Origin: Alteraurantiacibacter aquimixticola
GTDB lineage: Bacteria > Pseudomonadota > Alphaproteobacteria > Sphingomonadales > Sphingomonadaceae
Length of the DNA stretch: 64,000 bases
Assembly (NCBI RefSeq): GCF_004965515.1
Contig: NZ_SSHH01000001.1
Location: 623,280-687,279, forward strand
Direction of reading: 5' to 3'
Shown here: positions 8,393 to 17,065 of the stretch, in pieces
How the letters are laid out: each line of letters opens with the position of its first letter
Position numbering within the stretch: position 1 is the first letter of the stretch
Made by a program: the position numbers and the translations under genes
Notes under the pieces: generated by a model
Told to the model about the DNA's origin: nothing
The model's database searches: none
What the model saw: the letters and a program-made list of their open reading frames with translations, nothing else

Positions 8393-9249
8393 CTGGTTTC
8401 GCCAGTCTTCCCGGGGCCGATTTCCTTGGGCAGGCCGGGGTCGCAGCCCCATTCGCTCCAGCTGCCGTCATAGAGCGCCACGTCGGTCTTGCCCGCGCGT
8501 TCGAGCGCGAAAAGCAGTACGGCTGCCGTCACGCCGCCGCCGCAGGTCGTGACGACCGGCCTGGCCAGATCGACGCCCTGGGCGCGGAAGGCCTGCTCGA
8601 CGCCTTCCTTGTCCTTGTAGGTTCCGTCTGCGTTGAGGACCTGGTCGAACACCACATTATGCGATCCGGGAATGTGGCCGTCCGCGACCTCGGACCGGAA
8701 ATCGGGCACTTCACCGGTAAAGCGGTCCGCGCCGCGCGCATCGACCACCTGCTCCGCCTCGCTTTCGAGATTGACGAACATGTCGGCCTTGTAGCGCAGC
8801 GGGGCGGGGCCGGTGCCGGCTACGTGACTGGCTGGCGCGATCGCTGGTGCGCCGCTTTCGAGCGGCCGCCCCTCATCGCGCCATTTGCCGAGGCCTCCGT
8901 CGAGGATTGCAACGTCCTTCACCCCATGCATGCGGAGGATGAACCAGGCGCGCGCCGCCGTCTTCACATAGGAATCGTCATAGATCACCACGCGCGTGCC
9001 ATTGCCGATGCCCAGCTTCCCCATCCGCTCGGCAAATTGTTGCGCGGTAGGGACGGCACCGGGCACATCGCTGCCGGGATCGAAAAAGCTCGGCAGGTCG
9101 AGATAGCGCGCGCCGGGAATATGCGCCTCGGCGAACTCGGCTGCGGGGTCGCGCCCGGCATCGGGCAAATGGGCTGAGGCATCGAGCACTACGAGGTCGG
9201 GAGCGCCGATCTCGCGGGCCAGCCAGTCAGTTGAAACGAGTGAGTCCAT
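8389..9249 (-). CDS. sseA: 3-mercaptopyruvate sulfurtransferase
   Basis: A two-domain rhodanese of 286 residues that moves sulfur from 3-mercaptopyruvate (or thiosulfate) to acceptors. The inactive N-terminal domain (1-130) and catalytic domain (150-280) are both visible; the active Cys is C236 in the loop CGGGVTA. The usual mercaptopyruvate form is CG(S/T)GVT, so Gly replaces Ser/Thr here, and the substrate preference may differ. The ATG at 9249 gives MDSLVSTDWLA, a standard start for this family; the frame beyond it is not conserved in type. It leads the coupled sseA-metC-mscS group. Confidence 0.9.
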   Translation of the reverse strand: MDSLVSTDWLAREIGAPDLVVLDASAHLPDAGRDPAAEFAEAHIPGARYLDLPSFFDPGSDVPGAVPTAQQFAERMGKLGIGNGTRVVIYDDSYVKTAARAWFILRMHGVKDVAILDGGLGKWRDEGRPLESGAPAIAPASHVAGTGPAPLRYKADMFVNLESEAEQVVDARGADRFTGEVPDFRSEVADGHIPGSHNVVFDQVLNADGTYKDKEGVEQAFRAQGVDLARPVVTTCGGGVTAAVLLFALERAGKTDVALYDGSWSEWGCDPGLPKEIGPGKTGETS

Positions 9250-9328
9250 GGCCTGAGGGATAGGCGAAGGGCAGCGGCAGGACAATGCGCCGCTTGCCAC
9301 GCCCGCGCCAAGGCGGCATCAGGCGCGC

Positions 9329-9790
9329 ATGACCGACGATACGCCCCAGCCGCTCCACCTTGGCCAGCAGAGCGCGCTGCCTGCCTCTCCGGACGAGGCG
9401 GTGCTCGACTATGTGCCCAATCCGCGACCGGGATCGCTCTACCTCGTGCGCTTTGCCGCGCCCGAATTCACCTCGCTGTGCCCGGTAACCGGCGCGCCCG
9501 ATTTCGCGCATCTGGTGATTGATTACGCCCCCGGCGAGACGATCGTGGAATCGAAGAGCCTCAAGCTCTTCCTCGGATCGTTCCGCAACCATAACGGCTT
9601 TCACGAGGATGTGACCGTCGGGATCGGTGAGAGGCTGTTTCGCGAGATGGAGCCGCGCTGGCTGCGCATCGGCGGGTACTGGTATCCGCGCGGCGGCATT
9701 CCGATCGACGTATTCTGGCAAAGCGGTCCTCCGCCCGAGGGACTCTGGCTGCCCGACCAGGGCGTGGCGCCCTATCGCGGGCGCGGCTGA
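9329..9790 (+). CDS. queF: NADPH-dependent 7-cyano-7-deazaguanine reductase
   Basis: QueF reduces preQ0 to preQ1 in queuosine tRNA modification. The 153-residue unimodular type shows the catalytic Cys C51 in FTSLCPVTG and the Asp D58 in APDFA. The NADPH motif is ESKSLKL (74-80), followed by FRNHNGFHE. It is divergent from sseA with a 79-base gap. Two queuosine-precursor transporters lie elsewhere in this window (12677-13339 and 44994-45740), so the cell may both make and import precursors. Confidence 0.95.
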   Translation: MTDDTPQPLHLGQQSALPASPDEAVLDYVPNPRPGSLYLVRFAAPEFTSLCPVTGAPDFAHLVIDYAPGETIVESKSLKLFLGSFRNHNGFHEDVTVGIGERLFREMEPRWLRIGGYWYPRGGIPIDVFWQSGPPPEGLWLPDQGVAPYRGRG

Positions 9791-9923
9791 CCGGCGTGAT
9801 TGCCCCGGATTGCTGCACCTGCGAGGTGATTGCTTGCCTATCGTCGTTTCCTTCGATTAGGAGGCGAATGCACAGGGGGTGCCCGGTTTCCCGGGCCTTG
9901 CCACACCACTGGAGGGAATACGC

Positions 9924-11225
9924 ATGCAAATCGTGATGATCGGCACGGGCTATGTCGGCCTGGTTTCAGGCGCCTGCTTTGCCGATTTCGGCCATCATGT
10001 CACATGCGTGGACAAGGATGAAAGCAAGATCGATGCGTTGCTTAACGGGCGCATTCCGATCTTCGAGCCGGGTCTCGATGCACTGGTGGAAAGCAATGTC
10101 GCGGCCGGGCGGCTCAACTTCACGCTCGACCTCGCCTCGGTCCTGCCTGAGGCCGATGCCGTGTTCATCGCAGTCGGCACACCCTCCCGGCGCGGCGATG
10201 GCCATGCCGACCTCTCCTATGTTTATGCCGCGGCTGAAGAGATGGCTCCATTGCTGCGTGAAGGAGCTGTGGTCGTCGACAAGTCCACCGTTCCCGTCGG
10301 CACAGGAGACGAGGTCGAGACGATTATCCGCAAGGTCTGCCCGGAGCTGAAATTCTCCGTCGCCTCCAATCCCGAATTCCTGCGCGAAGGCGCGGCGATC
10401 GACGACTTCAAGCGTCCCGACCGCGTCGTCATCGGCGTAAATGACGCGCATGCGGAAGAGGTACTGCAGGAAATCTACCGTCCGCTTACCCGCAATGATT
10501 CGCCGATCCTGACGATGAGCCGCCGCGCGGCCGAGCTGACCAAATATGCAGCCAATGCTTTCCTGGCGACGAAGATCAGCTTCATCAACGAGATCGCCGA
10601 CCTGTGCGAAGAGGTAGGGGCGGATGTGCGCGATGTGGCACGGGGTATCGGCACGGACAGCCGCATCGGTTCGCGCTTCCTGCAGCCGGGTCCCGGTTAT
10701 GGCGGATCGTGTTTCCCGAAGGATACGCTGGCCCTGCTGAAGACGGGCCAGAACTACGGCTCGCCGCTCAAGATCGTCGAGGCAGTGGTGGCGGTGAACG
10801 ACCAGCGCAAGTCGGCCATGGGCGCCAAGGTGATCGAGGCGCTGGGCGGCGACGTCGCGGGCAAGACGGTGGCGCTGCTGGGCCTGACCTTCAAGGCGAA
10901 TACCGACGACATGCGCGATTCCCCGGCGATCGAGATCGCCCAGGCGCTGCAGGATGCGGGCATTACCGTGCGCGCTTATGATCCCGAAGGGATGGAAACC
11001 TCCAAGGCCGTGATCTCCAACCTCGTCTATTGCGACGATTCCTATGACGCGATGACGGGTGCCGATGCGGCGGTGATCGTTACCGAATGGGACGCCTTCC
11101 GCGCGCTGGACCTGGGCAAGGCCAAGGAACTGCTCAACCGCCCGCTGCTGGTCGATCTGCGCAATCTCTACAGCCGCACAGACGTGGAGAAGCAGGGCTT
11201 CGAATACGTCGCTGTCGGGCGTTAA
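9924..11225 (+). CDS. ugd: UDP-glucose 6-dehydrogenase
   Basis: The enzyme oxidises UDP-glucose twice with NAD+ to UDP-glucuronate for polysaccharides and glycolipids. The 433-residue chain has the Rossmann start MQIVMIGTGYVGLVSGACFA, the substrate segment EFLREGAAIDDF, and the catalytic Cys C263 in GGSCFPKD. The ATG at 9924 follows a GGAGGG box at 9911; the frame upstream adds a non-conserved 15-residue tail. No other sugar genes are adjacent. Confidence 0.95.
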   Translation: MQIVMIGTGYVGLVSGACFADFGHHVTCVDKDESKIDALLNGRIPIFEPGLDALVESNVAAGRLNFTLDLASVLPEADAVFIAVGTPSRRGDGHADLSYVYAAAEEMAPLLREGAVVVDKSTVPVGTGDEVETIIRKVCPELKFSVASNPEFLREGAAIDDFKRPDRVVIGVNDAHAEEVLQEIYRPLTRNDSPILTMSRRAAELTKYAANAFLATKISFINEIADLCEEVGADVRDVARGIGTDSRIGSRFLQPGPGYGGSCFPKDTLALLKTGQNYGSPLKIVEAVVAVNDQRKSAMGAKVIEALGGDVAGKTVALLGLTFKANTDDMRDSPAIEIAQALQDAGITVRAYDPEGMETSKAVISNLVYCDDSYDAMTGADAAVIVTEWDAFRALDLGKAKELLNRPLLVDLRNLYSRTDVEKQGFEYVAVGR

Positions 11226-11228
11226 TTG

Positions 11229-12557
11229 CTAGTAGGGCAGGAATAGCCCGGCCAGCGCCGCACTCATCAGATTGGCGAGCGTTCCCGCAGCGAGGGCGCG
11301 CAGGCCCAGTCTCGCGATCACCGGCCGCTGGTTCGGGGCAAGCCCGCCGGTCACCGCCATCTGGATGGCGATGGACGAGAAGTTTGCAAAGCCGCACAGG
11401 GTGAAGATCGCGATCGCTCGGCTGCGCTCACTCAGCGCGCCGTCGGCCAGGCCCTGAAGGTCGAGGAAAGCGACGAATTCATTCAGTACCACCTTGGTGC
11501 CGAACAGCCCGCCGGCCACCTGCGCCTCCTGCCAAGGCATGCCGAGCAGCAGCATGACCGGTGCGAGGATCAGGCCCAGAACCTGCTGGAAGGAAAGGTC
11601 CGGATTGCCGAACCATCCGCCAACCCAGCCCAGGAGCCCGTTGGCCAGCGCGACCAGCGCCACGAAGGCGAGTAGCATCGCGCCGACCGAGACCGCCAGC
11701 TTGAGCCCGGTCTGTGCGCCCTGCGCAGCAGCCTCGATGACATTGGCGGCGCGGCCTTCGCCTTCGAACCCTTCTGCCACTTCCACTTCATGCGGCTTGC
11801 TGCCAGCTTCGGTTATCGCAGCGGGACCTTCGCCGCTAATGCGGACCTTGGGCAGGGCGATAGGATCGCCATTGTCGTCCACCGCGGCAGGCTCGGCGTC
11901 GTCAGGCATGATGATCTTGGCCATCAGGATGCCTCCCGGTGCGGACATGAATGCGGCGGCAAGAAGGTAGGGCAGGTACTCGTTCCCCAGTAGCGCGGCA
12001 TAGGCGGCCAGGATCGTGCCCGCGACGCCGGCCATGCCCACGCTCATCAGCGTGAACAGGCGCGAGGGCGGCAGGCTGGCCAGATAGGGGCGCACGACCA
12101 GCGGGCTTTCGGACTGTCCGACGAAGATATTCGCCGCCGCGGCCAGAGCCTCGACCCGGCTGATCCCGGTCACCCAGCCGATCGCGCCGCCCAGCCAGCG
12201 GATCAGCTTCTGCATGATGCCGAGGTGATAGAAGACCGAGATCAGCGCGGCGAAGAAGACGATCACCGGCAGCGCGCCCAGCGCGAAAGTGCCGGAGAGC
12301 GGGTTGTTCTCCGGCGCGCCGAAGAGGAATTGCGTCCCCTCATCCGCATAAGACAGCAGGGCGCTCACCCCGTCGGCCAGGAACTGGATGCCCGAGCGTC
12401 CCCAGGGCGTGCGCAGGACGACCAGCGCCAGCACCGCCTGAAGCGCGAAAGCCGCGCCGACCACGCGCAGGCTGATGCGCCGCTTGCCGGTCGAGAGCAG
12501 GAACGCGATGGCAAGGATGACGAAAATGCCGGCGATATTGATCAGGAAAGGCGGCAA
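11229..12557 (-). CDS. NupC-type concentrative nucleoside transporter
   Basis: An inner-membrane nucleoside/cation symporter of about 442 residues with some ten membrane segments. It has the Na+/nucleoside cotransporter marks: a LLSTGKRRISLR N-terminus, the gate region and NIFVGQSESPLVVRPYL (about 160-175), and GTKVVLNEFVAFLDL with CGFANFSSIAIQ near the C-terminus. A hydrophilic acidic insert (about 235-290) is probably cytoplasmic. I prefer the TTG at 12557 because GGGAG lies five bases before it; a GTG at 12569 is the alternative. It is convergent with ugd, three bases apart. Confidence 0.88.
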   Translation of the reverse strand: MPPFLINIAGIFVILAIAFLLSTGKRRISLRVVGAAFALQAVLALVVLRTPWGRSGIQFLADGVSALLSYADEGTQFLFGAPENNPLSGTFALGALPVIVFFAALISVFYHLGIMQKLIRWLGGAIGWVTGISRVEALAAAANIFVGQSESPLVVRPYLASLPPSRLFTLMSVGMAGVAGTILAAYAALLGNEYLPYLLAAAFMSAPGGILMAKIIMPDDAEPAAVDDNGDPIALPKVRISGEGPAAITEAGSKPHEVEVAEGFEGEGRAANVIEAAAQGAQTGLKLAVSVGAMLLAFVALVALANGLLGWVGGWFGNPDLSFQQVLGLILAPVMLLLGMPWQEAQVAGGLFGTKVVLNEFVAFLDLQGLADGALSERSRAIAIFTLCGFANFSSIAIQMAVTGGLAPNQRPVIARLGLRALAAGTLANLMSAALAGLFLPY

Positions 12558-12676
12558 GTGAACTCCCACGTGAAAGCGTTCGGTCGGACTGTCGCGTGCG
12601 CGGTCTGGACAGGGGCCGGGCAGAACATGCCCGGCGCGCTTTCCTTTCCGTTCGTGCTGCAATAGCAGTGGATTGC

Positions 12677-13339
12677 ATGACAAGCGATAGTCCCACCCCC
12701 GCAATCCCCGCCCCTCTCTTCCTCTATTCGCTGCTCTATGGCGGCATGACCTGCATCGCCGGCGTGCTCGGCTCCAAGCAGGTGGCCCTCGGTCCGCTGG
12801 CGGTGGAGGCCGGTATCTTCCCCTTCCTGATGCTCGTCGCGCTCTCGAGCACGGTGGCGGAGCTTTATGGCAAGCCGATCGCCAATCGCCTGGTGCGCTT
12901 CGGTTTCGTACCGCTGCTGACCGCGATCGGCCTCACCTGGATCGTGCTGGCGCTGCCGACTGACGAGGGTATGTATGAACCTGCCAAGGAGGCCTTCCCG
13001 ATCGTCCTGTCGCAAAGCTGGCGGCTGATGGCGGCGGGCATCCTCGCCTATGGCGTGTCGATGACGCTCAACGTCTACCTCTTCTCCCGCCTGGCGCGTG
13101 CGGGCCTGCCTTTCGTGGCGCTGCGCGGGGCGATCGCCTCGATCATCAGCCAGGTGGTCGATACGATCATCTTCATCACCGTCGCCTTTTACGGCGTGCG
13201 GCCGATTGCAGAGCTGCTGCTGGGCCAGTCGCTTGCCAAGATCGTGCTGTCGATCCTGCTGGTGCCGCTGCTGATCAAGGGTTTCGTGATGCTGGCCAAG
13301 CGGATGGCGCCCGCGCCGGAGGTTACGTCACTGTCTTGA
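12677..13339 (+). CDS. Queuosine precursor (VUT/YhhQ-family) transporter
   Basis: A 220-residue inner-membrane protein with six likely membrane segments. It shows the family pattern: an N-terminal Y-G-G-M-T-C segment, the intramembrane EAGIFPFLMLVALSSTVAELYGKPIANRLV (acidic residues plus a V-A-E-L-Y-G motif) and the SQVVDTIIFI segment. It is more diverged than the YhhQ at 44994-45740, and either could move preQ0/preQ1 or another base. The ATG at 12677 gives a short hydrophilic N-terminus; the ORF continues upstream but overlaps the divergent transporter's leader. Confidence 0.8.
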   Translation: MTSDSPTPAIPAPLFLYSLLYGGMTCIAGVLGSKQVALGPLAVEAGIFPFLMLVALSSTVAELYGKPIANRLVRFGFVPLLTAIGLTWIVLALPTDEGMYEPAKEAFPIVLSQSWRLMAAGILAYGVSMTLNVYLFSRLARAGLPFVALRGAIASIISQVVDTIIFITVAFYGVRPIAELLLGQSLAKIVLSILLVPLLIKGFVMLAKRMAPAPEVTSLS

Positions 13340-13395
13340 ACGCGTCACCTCGCTCGGCAAATTGCGGGTCGAGTGCGCCGCAATGGAGGTAAGGC

Positions 13396-14976
13396 ATGTC
13401 GGACAGACTGAGAAACGCTCGCCTGGATTTGAGCCGGAGGCAGCTGCTGCGCCGCTTCGGCGCAGGCGCGGTGACGCTGATGGGCCTCTCGCTCGCGCGT
13501 CCGGTGATCGCGCAGCCGTTCTTCACCAGCTATCCCTTCCAGCTGGGCATTGCCTCGGGTGAGCCAGCTGCCGATGGCTTCGTGATCTGGACGCGGCTGG
13601 CGCCCGATCCGCTGGAAATGGGCCACGGCATGCCCGCCGCCGCCGTGCCGGTCGATTGGCAGGTTGCCACCGATCCGGGGATGCGGCAGGTGGTGGCGAG
13701 CGGCAGCAGCCTCGCCCGTCCTGAGCTGGGCCATGCGGTACATGTCGAAGTCGGCGGGCTCGAACCGGCGCGGCCCTATTGGTACCAGTTCAGCTGCGGC
13801 AGCGAGCGGAGCGGCAGGGGCAGGGCGATGACCACGCCCGTCGCCGGCCAGCCCCTTGACCGGGCGCGTTTCGCGGTAGGCGGCTGCCAGCGTTACGAGG
13901 ATGGCTACTACACCGCATGGCGCGAAATGGCCCGGACAGAGCCCGATTTCGTCTTCTGCTATGGCGACTACATCTACGAATATCGCGGCGAGCGGCTGCG
14001 CCAGACCTGGGATGGCCCGGTCGAGCGCGTGCGCGAGCATTTCGGTGATGAGCTCTACTCGCTTGACGATTATCGCCGCCGCTATGCACAGCACAAGATG
14101 GACCCGGACCTGCAGGCGGCCCACGCCGCCGCGCCGTGGTTCGTCACTTTCGACGACCATGAGATCGACAATAACTGGGCGGATATGTTCGATCAGGACG
14201 GTACCCCGCCCGCATTCTTCGCCCTGCGCCGGCAAATGGCGATGCAGGCCTATTACGAGCACATGCCGCTGCGCGCATCCTCGCTGCCGACGGGCCCTTC
14301 CATGCAGATGTACCGGCAGGCGCGCTATGGCGACCTGCTGGCGCTGAACCTGCTCGACACGCGGCAATATCGCAGCGACCAGTCTTGCGATGATCGGTGG
14401 GGCGTGCCCTGCGACAGTGTGAACCGCGCCGACGCGCAGATGCTCGGCACGGCACAGGAGGACTGGCTGGAAGCGCGCCTGGCGGAAGGTGGCGCCACCT
14501 GGCAGGCGATCGCGCAGCAGGTGATGGTCATGGACCTCGACCGCCTGCCGGGTGAGGGCAGGGCCGAGAACCTCGACAGCTGGGCCGGCTATGGCGCGCC
14601 GCGACGGCGCCTGCTGGAGGGCATCGAACGCCATGTGGCAGGCCGCACCGTGGTGCTGACCGGGGACGAGCACCAGAACTTCGCAGGTGAGCTGAGCACT
14701 GGTGATGAGCCCATCGCAGCGGAATTCGTCGTCACCTCGATCACTTCGGGCGGCGATGGCGAGCCCAGCAGGTCGGATACCGAAGCGATTGCGGCGGAAA
14801 ACCCGCAACTGCGCTGGCACAATGCGCAGCGCGGCTTTGCCCTGTGCGATGTGACGCATCGCAGCTGGACGACCGACTTCATGGTGATGGATTACGTCAC
14901 CAGGCGCGGCGGTACCTCGTCGCTGGCACGCCGCTTCGAGCTGGAACCGGGGAACGCGCGCTTGCCGGCGGGCTAG
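13396..14976 (+). CDS. phoD: Tat-exported PhoD-type alkaline phosphatase
   Basis: A periplasmic or exported phosphodiesterase/monoesterase that frees phosphate and uses Ca2+ and Fe3+. The 526-residue precursor has a twin-arginine signal (LSRRQLLRRFGAGAV, about 12-26), cleaved after VIA-Q. It then shows the PhoD N-terminal domain (SGEPAADGFVIWTRL) and metallophosphatase motifs VGGCQRYEDG, YGDYIYEY, FDDHEIDNNW and TGDEHQNF. A GGAGG box lies at 13385. No phosphate-regulon site is obvious upstream. Confidence 0.93.
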   Translation: MSDRLRNARLDLSRRQLLRRFGAGAVTLMGLSLARPVIAQPFFTSYPFQLGIASGEPAADGFVIWTRLAPDPLEMGHGMPAAAVPVDWQVATDPGMRQVVASGSSLARPELGHAVHVEVGGLEPARPYWYQFSCGSERSGRGRAMTTPVAGQPLDRARFAVGGCQRYEDGYYTAWREMARTEPDFVFCYGDYIYEYRGERLRQTWDGPVERVREHFGDELYSLDDYRRRYAQHKMDPDLQAAHAAAPWFVTFDDHEIDNNWADMFDQDGTPPAFFALRRQMAMQAYYEHMPLRASSLPTGPSMQMYRQARYGDLLALNLLDTRQYRSDQSCDDRWGVPCDSVNRADAQMLGTAQEDWLEARLAEGGATWQAIAQQVMVMDLDRLPGEGRAENLDSWAGYGAPRRRLLEGIERHVAGRTVVLTGDEHQNFAGELSTGDEPIAAEFVVTSITSGGDGEPSRSDTEAIAAENPQLRWHNAQRGFALCDVTHRSWTTDFMVMDYVTRRGGTSSLARRFELEPGNARLPAG

Positions 14977-15127
14977 GCGGAATTCGGCTGCAGGAAGCCA
15001 AGAGTAGGCGGGAAAGACTGGGATTCTGAGGTTTGCCGCTGATGCGGTCTTTGGGTTGTGCCCAACCTGGCCAGCCTGTTTTCCACCCCACTACCCAGAA
15101 ACCATAGTGCGTGTTACGCCGGGCCGC

Positions 15128-16927
15128 ATGACGACGAAGGAGGATACGCCGCCAGCCGCCGGGACGCCGCGCATCGTCGATCTGGTCAGGAGCGATCCCC
15201 GCGCTGCTGTCACGGAGCTGCGCGCGGCAACGGCACGCGATCCCCATAATGCCGGGGCCCATCGCCTGCTCGGACGAGCGCTGCGCGAGCTGGGCCGGGA
15301 TGAAGAGGCGGAGGCAGCCGAAATGGCGGCCATTCGCGCTACGGTGCGCGATCCGGAGATGGTGACGATCGCCGCAGCGATGGTAGCGGGGGATCTGCCA
15401 GCCGCCGAGCAGCGCTTGCGCGGTCGACTGTCCGGCCAGCCCACGGATGTTGCAGCGATCAGGCTGATGGCCGAACTGGCAGCCCGGATCGGCCGCCTGA
15501 AGGATTCCGAAACCTTGCTGCGCCGCGCGCTCGAACTCGCGCCGGGCTTCCTTGCCGCCCGCGCCAACCTGGCCACCGTGCTCTACAAGCAGAACCGCTA
15601 TGGTGAGGCGGCCGAAGTGCTCGACGAGGTGCTGGCGCGCGATCCCGTCAATCCCGGAAACCGCAATCTGATGGCAGCGACGCTGGGGCGGATCGGCGAT
15701 TATGACGAGGCGCTGCGGCTTTATGGCGAACTGACGGAATCCTTCCCGGAGCACGCCAAGCTGCTGATGAGCTATGGCCATATGCTCAAGACTGTCGGGC
15801 AGCTTGAGCAGAGCGTTGCCGCCTACCGCCGCGCGCTGACGGTGGAACCGCATCTTGGCGAAGTGTGGTGGAGCCTGGCCAATCTCAAGACGGTGAAGTT
15901 CGACGATACCGACATCGCGGCGATGGAAGCCGCGCTCGCGGCCGATGTCTCGCCCGACGATGCGCTGCACCTGCACTTTGCGCTCGGCAAGGCCTATGGC
16001 GACCGCAAGCAGGCGGAGCCGAGCTTCCGCCACTACGCCAGCGGCAATGCCATTCGCCGCGAGCAGGTGGCATACGATCCGGACGGCATCGCCGCGCAGG
16101 TGGACCGCGTGGTCGAAATACTTACCCCGGCCTTCCTCGCCGAGCGCGAGGGGCAGGGCGATCGCTCCCCCGATCCCGTTTTCATCCTCGGCCTGCCGCG
16201 CGCCGGGTCGACGCTGCTCGAACAGATCCTCTCCAGCCATTCGCAGGTCGAAGGGACGATGGAACTGCCCGACATTCCCGCCATGGCCATGCGCGAGGCA
16301 CGGGCTGCAGGCAGCGACTTTCGCGACTGGCCCGCAGCGATAGCGGCGATGGAGCCGCATCGGCTGGCAGAGCTGGGTGCAGAATATCTCGATCGCACGC
16401 GGGTACAGCGCAAGACGGACAAGCCCTTCTATATCGACAAGCTGCCCAATAATTGGAGCTATGCCGGCTTCATCCACCTGATCCTTCCTAATGCGCGGAT
16501 CGTGGATGCCCGCCGCCACCCGATGGATTGCTGCTTCTCCAATTTCCGCCAGCACTTCGCCAAGGGGCAGGGCTTCTCTTACGGGTTGGACGACATCGGC
16601 CGCTATTATGCCGACTATGTGCGGGCGATGGACCATTACGACCGTGTCCTGCCGGGCCGGATCCATCGCGTGATCCACGAGGATTTGCTGGCCGAGCCCG
16701 AAGCGGAGGTGCGCCGCCTGCTCGACGCACTGGACCTGCCTTTCGAGGAGGAGTGCTTGCAGTTCCACCGCAACACCCGCGCGGTGCGCACCGCTTCCAG
16801 CGAACAGGTGCGCCAGCCGATCAACCGTTCGGGCGTTGACCAGTGGCTGCCCTATGAGGAATGGCTCGGGCCGCTGAAAGCCGCCTTGGGCGACCTGCCC
16901 GAAACCTACGCCCGCCGCGCCCCATAG
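15128..16927 (+). CDS. TPR-repeat sulfotransferase
   Basis: A 599-residue protein with about nine tetratricopeptide repeats (roughly 15-290) followed by a sulfotransferase domain (about 345-580). The PAPS 5'-phosphosulfate loop is FILGLPRAGSTLLEQIL, and the 3'-phosphate segment is NARIVDARRHPMDCCFSNF. It should move sulfate from PAPS to a protein, peptide or carbohydrate acceptor held by the TPR part. Such proteins are often found beside TonB receptors in sphingomonads, and here a receptor follows 138 bases later. The ATG at 15128 was chosen because the upstream extension (to 15056) has no conserved look. Confidence 0.85.
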   Translation: MTTKEDTPPAAGTPRIVDLVRSDPRAAVTELRAATARDPHNAGAHRLLGRALRELGRDEEAEAAEMAAIRATVRDPEMVTIAAAMVAGDLPAAEQRLRGRLSGQPTDVAAIRLMAELAARIGRLKDSETLLRRALELAPGFLAARANLATVLYKQNRYGEAAEVLDEVLARDPVNPGNRNLMAATLGRIGDYDEALRLYGELTESFPEHAKLLMSYGHMLKTVGQLEQSVAAYRRALTVEPHLGEVWWSLANLKTVKFDDTDIAAMEAALAADVSPDDALHLHFALGKAYGDRKQAEPSFRHYASGNAIRREQVAYDPDGIAAQVDRVVEILTPAFLAEREGQGDRSPDPVFILGLPRAGSTLLEQILSSHSQVEGTMELPDIPAMAMREARAAGSDFRDWPAAIAAMEPHRLAELGAEYLDRTRVQRKTDKPFYIDKLPNNWSYAGFIHLILPNARIVDARRHPMDCCFSNFRQHFAKGQGFSYGLDDIGRYYADYVRAMDHYDRVLPGRIHRVIHEDLLAEPEAEVRRLLDALDLPFEEECLQFHRNTRAVRTASSEQVRQPINRSGVDQWLPYEEWLGPLKAALGDLPETYARRAP

Positions 16928-17065
16928 GGTGGGGAGGGCCGCGGAAAGTGGCAGAAATGTCATATCGGATGGCAATCGCCGCGTGATGGCGGCCTCACAC
17001 TATTGTCAGTTAGATTGAAATGTGGCGATTATCCCTCAGGGACACCTTCAACCCGGAGGGAACGC

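Noticed and set aside
14897..16975. 692-codon minus-strand open frame opposite the TPR-sulfotransferase
   Set aside because: A shadow of the real gene, which shows TPR repeats and a PAPS loop; the antisense product shows nothing recognisable.
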